Shown: piece by piece, positions 26,368 to 35,476 of the stretch | How positions within the stretch are numbered: position 1 is the stretch's first letter | Layout: each line of letters begins with the position of its first letter | NCBI GenBank assembly: GCA_905209085.1 | Contig: CAJLRM010000002.1 | Coordinates: forward strand, 186,001 to 250,000 | Length of the DNA: 64,000 nt | DNA from: an uncultured Eubacteriales bacterium | Lineage (GTDB): Bacteria > Bacillota > Clostridia > Christensenellales > Borkfalkiaceae | Direction of reading: 5' to 3' | Notes under the pieces: model-generated | The model's input: the letters and a program-made list of their open reading frames with translations, nothing else | What the model was told of the DNA's origin: nothing | Database searches by the model: none | Made by a program: the position numbers and the translations under genes

Positions 26368-26389
26368 TACTAAATACTAATATTTAGTA
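26368..26389. promoter_or_regulatory. Palindrome upstream of the rightward HTH gene
   Basis: TACTAAAT and ATTTAGTA flank a 6-base centre. It lies just before the AT-rich promoter region (TATAAT near 26415) of the 26458 gene and could be an operator. Confidence 0.45.
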
Positions 26390-26457
26390 CTTTACATATT
26401 TTTCGTTCAAAAAGTTATATAATACAACTATAAAAATAATTTTTAAGGAGAAGTATC

Positions 26458-26751
26458 ATGAAGCAACAGAAGAAAAAGGAAGAAGGATTGGAGTTTGATT
26501 TGGTGGATATGGAAACGGTGGCGTTTTTAATGCGGAAAAGTCACATGGACGTCGCCGCTTTGGCAAAAAAAGTGGGAATCGGCGCGGATTCGATGAAAAA
26601 ATGGTTGAACGGAGCGGATCAGACGTATTTTAAAACCGAACTCGCCTACAAAATCGCGCAGGCGCTGCATACGACGGTAGACACCATTTTGACGTACGAG
26701 TGTCAGGTTTATACGGGAGTATGGAGAGAAGAGAAAGAAAAAAATTTATGA
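26458..26751 (+). CDS. HTH-domain protein
   Basis: A 97-residue protein. After a charged start, residues about 15-80 form an XRE/lambda-repressor-like fold: VAFLMRKSHMDVAALAKKVG, then GADSMKKWLNGADQTYFKTE and IAQALHTTVDTILTYE. The C-terminus is basic and lacks a second domain. AAGGAG lies 8 bases before the ATG. It may act with the divergent regulator at 26011. Its targets are unknown. Confidence 0.75.
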   Translation: MKQQKKKEEGLEFDLVDMETVAFLMRKSHMDVAALAKKVGIGADSMKKWLNGADQTYFKTELAYKIAQALHTTVDTILTYECQVYTGVWREEKEKNL

Positions 26752-26769
26752 CAATTTCCTTTTGCGGAG

Positions 26770-26798
26770 TTGCTTTTTTCATAAAAAGGGAGTACAAT
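26770..26798 (+). promoter_or_regulatory. Promoter of the aminotransferase gene
   Basis: TTGCTT (26770-26775), 17-base spacer, TACAAT (26793-26798), 60 bases before the start. Confidence 0.6.
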
Positions 26799-26858
26799 GG
26801 AAAAAAGGAATCTTTCTCCTTGTTAAAATCGAAAAAATAACTTACGGAGCATCTACAT

Positions 26859-28058
26859 ATGAACAGAAGAATCGCATCGAGAATGTCCGCCATTTCTCCT
26901 TCTTTGACGCTCGCCATCACGGCGAAGGCGAAAGCCATGAAAGCGGCGGGGGAGCCGGTCGTTTCCTTCGGCGTGGGCGAACCGGATTTCAACACCCCGA
27001 AAAATATCATCGACGCGGCGAAGGCCGCTCTCGACAAGGGCTATACGAAATACACCCCCTCCTCGGGGCTTCTGCCTTTGAGGAAGGCGATCTGCGAAAA
27101 ATTTAAGAAGGATAACGGTCTTGATTACGATCCGTCGCAAATCATCGTTTCCGACGGCGCCAAACACTCCATTTTCAACGCCTGTTTCGCGCTCATCGAA
27201 GAGGGGGACGAGGTGATTATCCCCGCTCCCTATTGGCTCACCTATCCGGAGGTCGTCAAGGTCTGCGGCGGCGTACCCGTGTATCTCGAATGCAGGAAAG
27301 AGGACAAATTCAAGTTTACGCCCGCCCGGCTTGCCGCGGCGATCACGCCTAAGACGAAAATGCTGATCTTCAATTCCCCTTCCAATCCCACGGGCGCGGT
27401 ATATACGGAAGAAGAAGTGCGCGCCATCGCCAAAGTCTGCGAGGAAAAAGAGATCTTCGTGCTTTCCGATGAAATTTACGAAAAGCTCTGTTATGACGGC
27501 GTAAAGCCTTTCTCCGTCGCGGCTTGCTCGGAGAAAATGAAGGAACTCACCGTCACCGTCAACGGCGTTTCCAAGACGTACGCCATGACGGGCTGGCGGG
27601 TGGGCTATCTCGCCGCGCCGAAGGACGTCGCCAAGGCGATAGACTCCTTTCAGAGCCACGCCACGTCCAACGCCTGCTCTATTTCCCAATACGCCGCGAT
27701 AGAGGCGCTCGCTTCCCCCGCGGAAGAAGTGCAGAAGATGGTGGACGTGTTTGCCGAGAGGCGGGAGAAAATGCTCGCCCGCATCGAAAAGATCGACGGC
27801 GTTTCGGCGGTGGAGCCTTACGGCGCCTTTTACGTCATGCTGGTGATCGGCGATCTCTACGGAAAATCGTACAAGGGCAAAAAAATCGACGGCTCCATCG
27901 CCTTTTCGGACGCGCTTTTGGAGGCGGAAAAGGTGGCGACGGTGCCGGGGATCTCCTTCGGCGCGGACGACTGCCTGCGGCTTTCCTATTCCCTTTCCTC
28001 AGAGGACATCGAGGAGGGCTTGAACCGCATCGAGCGTTTCGTTTCGCAGTTGAAGTAA
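26859..28058 (+). CDS. Class I pyridoxal-phosphate aminotransferase (aspartate type)
   Basis: A 399-residue fold-type I aminotransferase, probably aspartate aminotransferase of subgroup Ib. Motifs are in order: SFGVGEPDFNTP, YTPSSGLLPLR, APYWLTYPE, NSPSNPTGAVY with the cofactor Asn, SDEIYEKL with the pyridine Asp204, and the Schiff-base Lys239 in SKTYAMTGWRVGY. The LRLSYS near the end holds the Arg that binds the substrate carboxylate. It would link oxaloacetate and aspartate. The start follows CGGAGCATCTACAT. Confidence 0.9.
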   Translation: MNRRIASRMSAISPSLTLAITAKAKAMKAAGEPVVSFGVGEPDFNTPKNIIDAAKAALDKGYTKYTPSSGLLPLRKAICEKFKKDNGLDYDPSQIIVSDGAKHSIFNACFALIEEGDEVIIPAPYWLTYPEVVKVCGGVPVYLECRKEDKFKFTPARLAAAITPKTKMLIFNSPSNPTGAVYTEEEVRAIAKVCEEKEIFVLSDEIYEKLCYDGVKPFSVAACSEKMKELTVTVNGVSKTYAMTGWRVGYLAAPKDVAKAIDSFQSHATSNACSISQYAAIEALASPAEEVQKMVDVFAERREKMLARIEKIDGVSAVEPYGAFYVMLVIGDLYGKSYKGKKIDGSIAFSDALLEAEKVATVPGISFGADDCLRLSYSLSSEDIEEGLNRIERFVSQLK

Positions 28059-28427
28059 AAAGTTTCCGGGCTTTGTAACGGCGTTTGTATCCGGGAAGCG
28101 CAAAGACGGCGACAAACGTTCGAAAAAACGTGAACGGGTTTAAAAAGCGAAAAGCCGTTGTCGACTTTAAGGCGCAAGCGAAAAATCGGGGCGCGAAAGA
28201 GGAATAGAACGCGAAAGAGGAATAGAAAAGGGCGATCGAGTCAATAATGGAGAGGAAAAATCCGCGTCGGCAGGGAAAAACGGCTTATGAAAAAAATTTT
28301 TACGAAAAAACACAAAAATTTTCGTAAAAGGTCTTGAAATTAACTCGAAAACTTGGTAGAATATAATAAACCGAAAAATATTTCGGAACAACACAAAAAC
28401 TCCAAAAAAATTCGGGAGGAATTTTAT
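28059..28427. other. Intergenic region upstream of the P-loop gene
   Basis: About 370 bases with no supported gene. A direct repeat GCGAAAGAGGAATAGAA occurs twice near 28193-28226, and the promoter at 28334-28362 lies at the right end. Confidence 0.5.
28334..28362 (+). promoter_or_regulatory. Promoter of the P-loop gene
   Basis: TTGAAA (28334-28339), 17-base spacer, TAGAAT (28357-28362), 65 bases before the start. Confidence 0.6.
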
Positions 28428-28835
28428 ATGATCAAAGTAATTTACGGCTCCAAAGGCACCGGCAAGACCAAGCAGATGATCGACGCCGCAAACGCGGCGG
28501 TAGCCACGGCGAAAGGGCATCTCATCTTCATCACGGACACCAAGCGCGGGATGTACGATTTGGAACGCGAAGTGAGATTTATCGACGTGAGCGATTTCGA
28601 CGTCGCGGGGGAGGCGGCGCTTTGCGGCTTCATCAAGGGCGTTATCGCGGGCAACCATGACAACGAGTACGTATACATCGACGGCGTGATGCGCATTGCG
28701 GGCAAGAACGTCAACGATCTGGCGGGTTTCTTCTATATGCTGGATAAAGTTGCCGAGGAGAACGGACTCACCGTTACGGTGTCCGTATCCGCCGCAAAAG
28801 AGGAACTTCCGGATTTCGTAAAGAAATATCTTTGA
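28428..28835 (+). CDS. Small P-loop NTP-binding protein
   Basis: A 135-residue protein starting MIKVIYGSKGTGKTKQ, a perfect Walker A at residues 6-14. A hydrophobic strand then GHLIFITDTKRGM, and EYVYIDGVMRIAG gives a Walker B-like strand ending in Asp. It is often labelled PilT-like or ATP-binding in Clostridia, without proven function. GGGAGGA precedes the ATG at 28428; the frame is open further upstream through the promoter, so the earlier Met is not used. A terminator follows. Confidence 0.75.
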   Translation: MIKVIYGSKGTGKTKQMIDAANAAVATAKGHLIFITDTKRGMYDLEREVRFIDVSDFDVAGEAALCGFIKGVIAGNHDNEYVYIDGVMRIAGKNVNDLAGFFYMLDKVAEENGLTVTVSVSAAKEELPDFVKKYL

Positions 28836-29252
28836 ACGTCTTGTTCCTGTCGTGACGGCAGGCGCTGGAAAAGACGAATGCCGGGCGGACGTTTCCGTCC
28901 GGTTTTTCGTATGGAATGCGCGTGAGCCGCTCCCGCGCCCCGTTTGCGCGAGAACTTCGGACACGGGTGGAGCGAGCATCGGCTTCCGCTCTACAAGGCG
29001 GGAGGGCTAGCGCTTCGCTTTTTCGCCCGGGCGGAAAGGCAAAGGACTCTCAAAGCGCCGTTTCGGTTTGCTTGGAAAGAAGGGGACCGCTCCTTTAAAG
29101 CGGAATAGGATAAAGAGGGAAAAGTAAAGCTTTTAGGCAAGGAAATATAAGGCGGCGTATAAGTTGTGCGGGCGAAAACCGGCGGATTGCCGCATCGCGG
29201 GACGATTGCGCGGCGCCTTTACGCAAAGAGGAAAAAATAGAAGAGGTAATAT
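28836..29252. other. Intergenic region upstream of thrC
   Basis: About 415 bases with no supported gene. It starts with the terminator at 28881-28908; the rest is GC-rich with no recognisable element. The thrC ribosome site closes it. Confidence 0.5.
28881..28908 (+). terminator. Terminator after the P-loop gene
   Basis: Stem GCGGACG with CGTCCG around TTTC, within CCGGGCGG...CCGG, followed by TTTTTCG. Confidence 0.7.
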
Positions 29253-30779
29253 ATGTATTTCATCAGCACAAGAGGAAACGAAAGAGTGACGGGCGCAGAG
29301 GCGATCGTGCAGGGGCTGGCGAAAGACGGCGGCTTGTTCGTTCCCGAAACTTTCCCCGCCGTCACGCAGGAGGAATTCCGGGCGATGGCGGAGATGAACT
29401 ATCCCGACCGCGCCGCGTTCATCATCGGCAAATATCTGGACGAATTGGGCGGGGATTTTCTCAAAGAGGCCTGCGCCGCGGCGTATTCTTCTTTCGAGGG
29501 CGCCGATCCCGCCCCGCTCGTGAGAATCGACGAGGGGCTTTATATCCTCGAACTTTTCCACGGCCCCACCTGCGCGTTCAAGGATATGGCGCTCACGCTG
29601 CTTCCCCATCTGCTCAAAAAGAGCTGTTCTTTGACGGGCGTCAAAGAGGACGTACTTATTCTCACCGCGACGAGCGGCGATACGGGCAAGGCGGCGCTGG
29701 AAGGCTTTAAGGACGTCGCGGGGACAAAGGTGGCGGTGTTCTATCCCGACGAGGGCGTTTCGAAAATGCAGCGGTTGCAGATGTGCACGCAGGACGGCGA
29801 CAACGTGTTTGTGGCGGGCGTCCGGGGCAATTTCGACGATTGTCAGCGCGCCGTGAAAAAGATGTTCGCTTCCGAATCCTTCAACGCCGAACTCAAAGAA
29901 AAGGGGGTGCGGCTTTCCAGCGCAAACTCCATCAATTTCGGGCGCCTGGTGCCGCAGATCGCCTATTATTTTTCCGCGTATCTCGACCTCGTATCCTCCG
30001 ATCAGATCGAGGCGGGCGCGGCGGTGGATTTTGCCGTTCCGACGGGCAATTTCGGGGACATTCTGGCGGGCTGGTACGCCAAAAAAATGGGTCTGCCCGT
30101 GCGAAAGCTGGTCTGTGCGTCCAATCGCAACCGCGTCCTCGCGGAATTTTTCGCCAAGGGTGTCTACGACGCGAAACGACCGTTTTACCGCACCATGTCG
30201 CCGTCTATGGACATTCTCGTGTCCTCCAATCTCGAACGGCTCCTCTTTGAAGTCAGCGGGAGAAACGCCGCTCTGACGGCGGAGCGCATGAAGGAGCTTG
30301 CCGAAAAAGGTTGCTACGAAGTGACGGCGGCGGAGCACAGGGCGCTGGAAGAGGACTTTTTCGCGGCGTTTGCCAGCGAGGACGATACGGTGGAAGCGAT
30401 GTACGAGATATTCGAGGAATACGGTTATCCGATGGACACGCATACGGGCGTGGCGATGCACGCGGCAAATTTCTTCCGCGAAAAACGGGACGAAAAGGAC
30501 GGGACGCCCGTCGTGGTGCTGTCTACGGCAAACCCCTACAAATTCCCGCAGGACGTTTTGTACGCGCTGTCGGGCAACGACGTCAAAGACAGCTTTAAAG
30601 GAGTGAAGCGGCTGAACCTTTTAACGGCGATGAAGCCGCCCAAATGCCTTTTGGAGTTGAGATATAAGCCCGTTCGCTTCAAACAGACGCTGCCTGCGGA
30701 CGAAAAGAAAATGTGCGCGGAGATCGTCCGCTTTGCGGGCGGAGAGATCGCTCCCGTGCCCCCCGAGTCGAAAAAATAA
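29253..30779 (+). CDS. thrC: Threonine synthase
   Basis: A 508-residue PLP enzyme that converts O-phosphohomoserine to threonine. It starts YFISTRGN as in the yeast/Clostridia-type long form. The cofactor Lys110 lies in FHGPTCAFKDMAL, the phosphate-binding loop is TATSGDTGKAALE, and DFAVPTGNFGDILAGWYA follows. The length agrees with the longer class of threonine synthases. GAAGAGGT lies before the ATG. No other threonine-pathway gene is nearby. Confidence 0.95.
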   Translation: MYFISTRGNERVTGAEAIVQGLAKDGGLFVPETFPAVTQEEFRAMAEMNYPDRAAFIIGKYLDELGGDFLKEACAAAYSSFEGADPAPLVRIDEGLYILELFHGPTCAFKDMALTLLPHLLKKSCSLTGVKEDVLILTATSGDTGKAALEGFKDVAGTKVAVFYPDEGVSKMQRLQMCTQDGDNVFVAGVRGNFDDCQRAVKKMFASESFNAELKEKGVRLSSANSINFGRLVPQIAYYFSAYLDLVSSDQIEAGAAVDFAVPTGNFGDILAGWYAKKMGLPVRKLVCASNRNRVLAEFFAKGVYDAKRPFYRTMSPSMDILVSSNLERLLFEVSGRNAALTAERMKELAEKGCYEVTAAEHRALEEDFFAAFASEDDTVEAMYEIFEEYGYPMDTHTGVAMHAANFFREKRDEKDGTPVVVLSTANPYKFPQDVLYALSGNDVKDSFKGVKRLNLLTAMKPPKCLLELRYKPVRFKQTLPADEKKMCAEIVRFAGGEIAPVPPESKK

Positions 30780-31207
30780 CCCCCCGTTTTCGGAAAACGG
30801 CAGGGGAACGGATTGCTTTCGTTTCCCGTGAAACGTATCCTTTCTTTTCGACGATTGGAAAATTCGTTCGCCGCATTATACATTTCCCGAGAAACTTTAT
30901 ATTTTTTGTGCGTTCGCCGTCCATTTTTCCCGAAGCGCTGTGTTTTCTCGCCGCTCGAAAGGAAAAAGCCGCGGGAGGACGCGCGCTTTTCGGAAGGCGT
31001 TTTTTCCCGGAGCTTTGAAAGCGGAGTTCCGCGATAGAGGTTCGTTTTCGCGGAAAAAGCCGGGAAAGGGTCTTTCTTTTGTTCGTCTTGTGATAAATTC
31101 CGTTATTTATTGTGAAGTAGGTATTTTCGGTTTGCATTTTATGAAAAGTCATGTTATAATGGTATAAAAGCGCCGCAAAATGTGTAAAAAAGCGCTGCGG
31201 GGAGTCT
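30780..31207. other. Intergenic region between thrC and the DUF5685 gene
   Basis: About 430 bases without a supported gene. A GC-rich inverted repeat just after the thrC stop (CCCCCGTTTTC... GAAAACGGCAGGGG, 30780-30807) has no T run. The promoter at 31132-31160 drives the next gene. Confidence 0.5.
31132..31160 (+). promoter_or_regulatory. Promoter of the DUF5685 gene
   Basis: TTGCAT (31132-31137), 17-base spacer, TATAAT (31155-31160), 47 bases before the start. Confidence 0.75.
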
Positions 31208-32098
31208 ATGTTCGGTTATATTCGTACGGATACGCCATATTTATATATAAAGGATCAAACGTTGTATCGGGCTATGTACTGCGGCGTATGCAAGGGGATC
31301 GCGCAATCGTGCGGTCAGGGCGCGAGGATGGGGCTTACTTACGACGTTACTTTTCTGTCCGTAATCCTTCACAACATCGCGGGCATAGACGTGAAGATAG
31401 AGAAACAGCACTGCCTTACGCACTGTATCCGCTCGAAAATGATGGCGAACGTGGACGACATGACGAAAAAGCTCGGCGCCCTCAACACCGCCTTGGTGTA
31501 CTATAAGTACACCGACGACATCCTGGACGGCGACAAGGGGCGGGGCAAGCGGCTTTGGTTCGTTTCGGGACACAAAAAAACGGTAAGGAATTATCCCGAA
31601 ATCGAGCGCATCGTCAGGGAGAATCTCGCGGCGCAGCAGGAAACGGAAAAATCGAAGACGGACAGTCTGGACAGGGCGGCGGACGCGTCGGCGAACATGA
31701 TGGCGGAGCTGAGCGATTACTTATTGGAGGACAAAAAGACTCCGTACACGCACGATCTTTTTTACGCCGTCGGAAAATGGATCTATCTCATCGACGCGTT
31801 AGACGATTACGATAAGGATAAGAAGAAAGGCGCGTACAATCCGTTCGTCCTTTCGTATTCCTGCGAGGATAAAGCCGATTTGATGAAAAGGCGTCAAAAG
31901 GACGTGGAATTCGTCTTTCATTCCCTCTTTTTCGATATACGGGAAAATTTGTCAAAAATAAAATTTCATTTTAATCGGGATTTGTCGGATAATATATTAC
32001 TGAGGGGACTGCCTTCGGAAACGAAGCGGGTGATGTGTTCGGCGGCGTGCAAACGCTGCAAGGACGCTCCGCCGAAAGAAACGAAGGGTGCCGATTGA
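31208..32098 (+). CDS. DUF5685 family protein
   Basis: A 296-residue protein with the family start MFGYIRTDTPYLYIKD and YRAMYCGVCKGIAQSCG, then THC and a C-terminal CSAACKRCKD pair. The spaced Cys residues suggest a metal site. The middle is helical with acidic motifs (YYKYTDDILDGD, LIDALDDYDKDKKKGAYNPF) that recall the Asp-rich helices of prenyl-transferase-like folds; this is inference. It is typically followed by a J-domain-like gene and a membrane protein, as here (32153 and 32802), and the three likely work together in an unknown process. Confidence 0.75.
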   Translation: MFGYIRTDTPYLYIKDQTLYRAMYCGVCKGIAQSCGQGARMGLTYDVTFLSVILHNIAGIDVKIEKQHCLTHCIRSKMMANVDDMTKKLGALNTALVYYKYTDDILDGDKGRGKRLWFVSGHKKTVRNYPEIERIVRENLAAQQETEKSKTDSLDRAADASANMMAELSDYLLEDKKTPYTHDLFYAVGKWIYLIDALDDYDKDKKKGAYNPFVLSYSCEDKADLMKRRQKDVEFVFHSLFFDIRENLSKIKFHFNRDLSDNILLRGLPSETKRVMCSAACKRCKDAPPKETKGAD

Positions 32099-32152
32099 CA
32101 ACGTTTTCCGCGCGCAAGGGCGGGAAGGAACAAGGAGAAAAATTTTTAAAAC

Positions 32153-32779
32153 ATGAACAGGGAATATTATGACCTTCTCGGCTTGAACGAGGATGCGACG
32201 GACGAAGAGATCAAAAACCGTTACGGCGAACTCAAAAAGAAATACAACGAGGACAGATGGCTGGACGGAGAGGCGGGGAACGAAGCGGCGCGGATGCTGA
32301 ACAAGCTGGACGCCGCGTATGCGGAAATTATGTCCGCCCGCCGCGAACAGTCGAAAAATACGGACGGAAAAAGCGCCTACGAGGAGATTGCGGAGCTTTT
32401 AAAGAGCGACAAGCTTTCCGAAGCGCAGACTCGCCTCGACGAGTTCAACGAGCGCGGCGCGGAATGGCACTATCTGCAAGCCGTGGTGTTTTATAAGAAA
32501 AATTGGTCGAATGAAAGCAAGAAACAGCTGGAAATCGCCATGCAGATGGATCCCGGCAATAAAAAATATCAGGAAGCTTACGGAAAGCTGAACGCGAAAA
32601 ACGATTACTCGCGGCAATCGGCGCAGGCGCAGCAGGATCCGTACGCCCCGAACAACGGCGCGCCCGTGGACGTCGACAACGAACAAATGGGGGGCAACGC
32701 CTGCACGCAATGTATTTCCTGCTGCTATACGTATCTTTGCGTGAATTGTCTGTTCAACCTCTGCTGCGGTTGCAGGTAA
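32153..32779 (+). CDS. J-domain-like protein lacking HPD, with Cys-rich tail
   Basis: A 208-residue protein. Residues 1-62 read as a DnaJ J domain (REYYDLLGLNEDATDEEIKNRYGELKKKYNED) but the HPD motif needed to stimulate DnaK is absent; NED stands in its place. Residues about 75-145 look like TPR-type helices (LSEAQTRLDEFNERGAEW, AMQMDPGNKKYQEAYGK). The C-terminus is CTQCISCCYTY with three further Cys-rich steps. AAGGAG lies before the ATG at longer than usual spacing. It follows the DUF5685 gene by 54 bases. Confidence 0.75.
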   Translation: MNREYYDLLGLNEDATDEEIKNRYGELKKKYNEDRWLDGEAGNEAARMLNKLDAAYAEIMSARREQSKNTDGKSAYEEIAELLKSDKLSEAQTRLDEFNERGAEWHYLQAVVFYKKNWSNESKKQLEIAMQMDPGNKKYQEAYGKLNAKNDYSRQSAQAQQDPYAPNNGAPVDVDNEQMGGNACTQCISCCYTYLCVNCLFNLCCGCR

Positions 32780-32801
32780 GGCGGTTTTCCGTCTTTCACC
32801 G

Positions 32802-33326
32802 ATGAAGAAAATTTCCGCATACGAGATTGCGCTTTCCGCCGTTTCCTGCGCTTTGGCCGCGATAGCGCTGACGGTGGGGACTCTTTCTCACGCTTTGCTC
32901 TTTACGGGGTATCTTTTGGCGTGCTTTGCGCTGATGATACCGCTTTCCAAAAATTGCTGGTGGGGCAACGTGCTCGCCTATATCGGCTCTTCCCTGCTCG
33001 CCTTGCTCTTTACGGGGTTCGACATTTGGGATATGCTGCCGTTCATCGTGTTTTTCGGGCTTCATCCCCTCCTCAACGCGCTGCAACTCAAATTCAAGGT
33101 CAACCGCTGGCTGGCGACGGGCATCAAGGCGATCTGGTTTGACGGCGCCATGTATCTCGTCTGGCGCTTCGTTTTCGAGATGAACGCCTCGTTCGATTTC
33201 GTGAACAGATTTATCATTCCCGTGATCCTCATCGGCGGGACGCTCTTTTTCTTCGTCTACGACATTATGTTTTCCAAGTGTCAGATCGCCGTCAACAGCT
33301 TGGTGCAAAGGATTATAAAAAAGTGA
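32802..33326 (+). CDS. Multi-pass membrane protein
   Basis: A 174-residue protein with five or six membrane helices. It starts MKKISAYEIALSAVSCALAA and includes HALLFTGYLLACFALMIPL, which resembles the small-molecule-binding S subunits of ECF transporters, but length and motifs are not enough to assign one. It begins 22 bases after the J-domain-like gene, so it probably belongs to the same operon starting at 31208. Confidence 0.65.
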   Translation: MKKISAYEIALSAVSCALAAIALTVGTLSHALLFTGYLLACFALMIPLSKNCWWGNVLAYIGSSLLALLFTGFDIWDMLPFIVFFGLHPLLNALQLKFKVNRWLATGIKAIWFDGAMYLVWRFVFEMNASFDFVNRFIIPVILIGGTLFFFVYDIMFSKCQIAVNSLVQRIIKK

Positions 33327-33642
33327 TTTTTTATCCCCTGCAAAGCGGCAAAAGAGCTTTAAAAGAGCGCCTGTCGCAAACGTCGAAAAGGGCAGTAAAT
33401 TTTCGCGCAGGGAGCGGAGTTTGGGAAAATGCCCGCGTCGTTCGGTAAGGCGGAAAGCACTAAAAATTTCCGTAAAAAGGCGTCGGCTTTCAAAAAAGCA
33501 TTCTTTCTCGGCGTTCAAAGGCGGGGGAGAGAAAAGCGCCGATATATAAAAGGGGAAAGTCCGCGGCAGAAGGGAGAAAATCGTTTCGGGGAGAGCGCCG
33601 CGGACGCAAGCAAAATAATGAGGAGGTCGGAAAAGAGGATTT
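33327..33642. other. Intergenic region upstream of rlmD
   Basis: About 315 bases with no supported gene and no clear promoter. AGGAGG at 33621-33626 and GAGG nearby precede the rlmD start. Confidence 0.45.
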
Positions 33643-35454
33643 ATGCCGGAAAAAAATCAAATGATTTGTGCCGTAACGGACGCATTGGGCAGTAACGGCG
33701 AAGGGATTGTCAGGCACGAAGGAGTCACTTTTTTCGTGCCTTATTGTTTGCCAGGCGAAAAAATCAGATTTCGCGTGCTCAAAGTCAAGGACAAAATCGG
33801 GTACGGAAAAATCGAGGAAGTGCTCACGCCCGCGGAGGAACGGGTGCGCGAAAAGTGCCCCGTCTTCACCCGCTGCGGGGGATGTCAGCTGCAACATCTC
33901 GCCTATCGTTCCCAGCTGCGCTTTAAAGGGAACGTCGTCAAGGACGCCCTGCGCAAGATCGCGGGGATTCGCCTTTGCGTCCCTGCCGCAATCAAGAGCG
34001 ATCTGCCCTACGGCTATCGCAACAAATTGCAAATGCCCGTCGGAGTGGATCGGGAGGGCAATAACGTCATCGGATTTTACGCGGAACGAAGCCATAGGAT
34101 CATTCCCGTTTCCACCTGCGTCATTCATCCCGAATGGGCGGAAAAGCTCATCGCCGTGCTCCATCGCTATATGAAGGAATGCGCGGTGAAGGGATACGAC
34201 GAGGAAGCGGGCACGGGAAGTTTAAGGCATATCGTCGTGCGGGAGATCGGCGGAAAATTCATCGTCACGCTCGTGTCCGTCACCGAAAATCTGCCGAACC
34301 TTCAATATCTCATCGAACTTTTGTATACCGTTTTCAGGACGTTCACCTTTTATCTGAATATCAACGCGAAGGATACGAACGTCGTATTCGGGGAACAGTT
34401 CATTCTCGAACACGGCCCGGGATATTTCGAGGCGGAAGAGCAGGGAATCCGTTACGAGGCGGGACCCGTCACCTTTTTACAGGTGAACGAGAACGTGCGG
34501 GCGAAACTGTACGAAGCGGCGCTGAAAGCCGTCGTTTCCACGGGGGACGAAGTGGTTGTGGACGCCTACTCGGGCGGCGGGCTTCTGACGGCGATGCTGG
34601 CGAAATCCTGCAAGCGCGTCTATGGCATCGAATTAGAGGCGGAGGCGGTGAAATGCGCCGACGCCCTCAAAGAAAAAAACGGACTTTCCAATATGACGAA
34701 TATCTGCGGATACGTGGAGGAAAAGTTGCAGGGCGTTTTGGAAAAAGAGCAGGGGGAGGAGATTCGTTTGATTCTCGATCCGCCGCGGGCGGGAATCGCG
34801 CGCAGCGTCGTCAGGGCGATTTTAGAATCGGGAATTTCCAAAATTGCGATCATCAGCTGCAACCCCGCTACTTTGGCGCGTGATCTCGGCCTTTTGACGG
34901 GCAGCCTCGTCGAAAAGGACGGCGAGCTGATCAAGAATTCCGAGTACGCGGCTTTAAACGCGTCTAAAACAAACGAATGTTCGTCTCTCGATGCCTTATC
35001 CGAGAAAGAAGAAAAAACGCCGCAGATCGAAAATGAAGCGGGTTTAAACGGATTTTACACGATAGAGTGGATTCAGCCTTTCGATATGTTCCCTCAGACC
35101 AAGCACGTCGAGACATTAGTCGTGCTTTCCAAAAAAATTCCCGACAGTCATATCAACATTGACGTAGAATTCGGAGAGGGCGAAGGGCAATTTTCGTTGA
35201 AGAAAATCAAAGAACGTGCCGATGAACGAAAACCGAAAGAAAAAGTAACCTACAAGATGATACAAGAATATATAGAACAAACTTACGGCTTCAAAGTCCA
35301 CACGGCTTACATCGCCGAAGTTAAACGTGATGTGGGCTTGCCTATGTACGACGCCCCCAACGCCGTCGAAGAACTCAAACGCCCCCGCGCGCATCCCACA
35401 CCGCGAATGGTGGAAGCAATTAAAGAAACATTAAAACATTTTGAAATAATATAG
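33643..35454 (+). CDS. rlmD: 23S rRNA (uracil-5)-methyltransferase RlmD with C-terminal extension
   Basis: A 603-residue RumA/TrmA-family enzyme. Residues about 1-60 are the TRAM domain. A four-Cys iron-sulfur site is at CPVFTRCGGCQLQHL. The SAM domain has VDAYSGGGLLTAMLA, the DPPRAG motif, and catalytic Cys in ISCNPATLARDL, then QPFDMFPQTKHVE. After VVLSKK (about residue 502) a 100-residue tail follows, DSHINIDVEFGEGEG then a helical TYKMIQEYIE-YGFKVHTAYIAEVKR module. A stand-alone homologue of this tail is encoded just downstream at 35477. The accessory island begins right after this gene. Confidence 0.93.
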   Translation: MPEKNQMICAVTDALGSNGEGIVRHEGVTFFVPYCLPGEKIRFRVLKVKDKIGYGKIEEVLTPAEERVREKCPVFTRCGGCQLQHLAYRSQLRFKGNVVKDALRKIAGIRLCVPAAIKSDLPYGYRNKLQMPVGVDREGNNVIGFYAERSHRIIPVSTCVIHPEWAEKLIAVLHRYMKECAVKGYDEEAGTGSLRHIVVREIGGKFIVTLVSVTENLPNLQYLIELLYTVFRTFTFYLNINAKDTNVVFGEQFILEHGPGYFEAEEQGIRYEAGPVTFLQVNENVRAKLYEAALKAVVSTGDEVVVDAYSGGGLLTAMLAKSCKRVYGIELEAEAVKCADALKEKNGLSNMTNICGYVEEKLQGVLEKEQGEEIRLILDPPRAGIARSVVRAILESGISKIAIISCNPATLARDLGLLTGSLVEKDGELIKNSEYAALNASKTNECSSLDALSEKEEKTPQIENEAGLNGFYTIEWIQPFDMFPQTKHVETLVVLSKKIPDSHINIDVEFGEGEGQFSLKKIKERADERKPKEKVTYKMIQEYIEQTYGFKVHTAYIAEVKRDVGLPMYDAPNAVEELKRPRAHPTPRMVEAIKETLKHFEII

Positions 35455-35476
35455 GTCTACATTTGAGGAATAAAAA

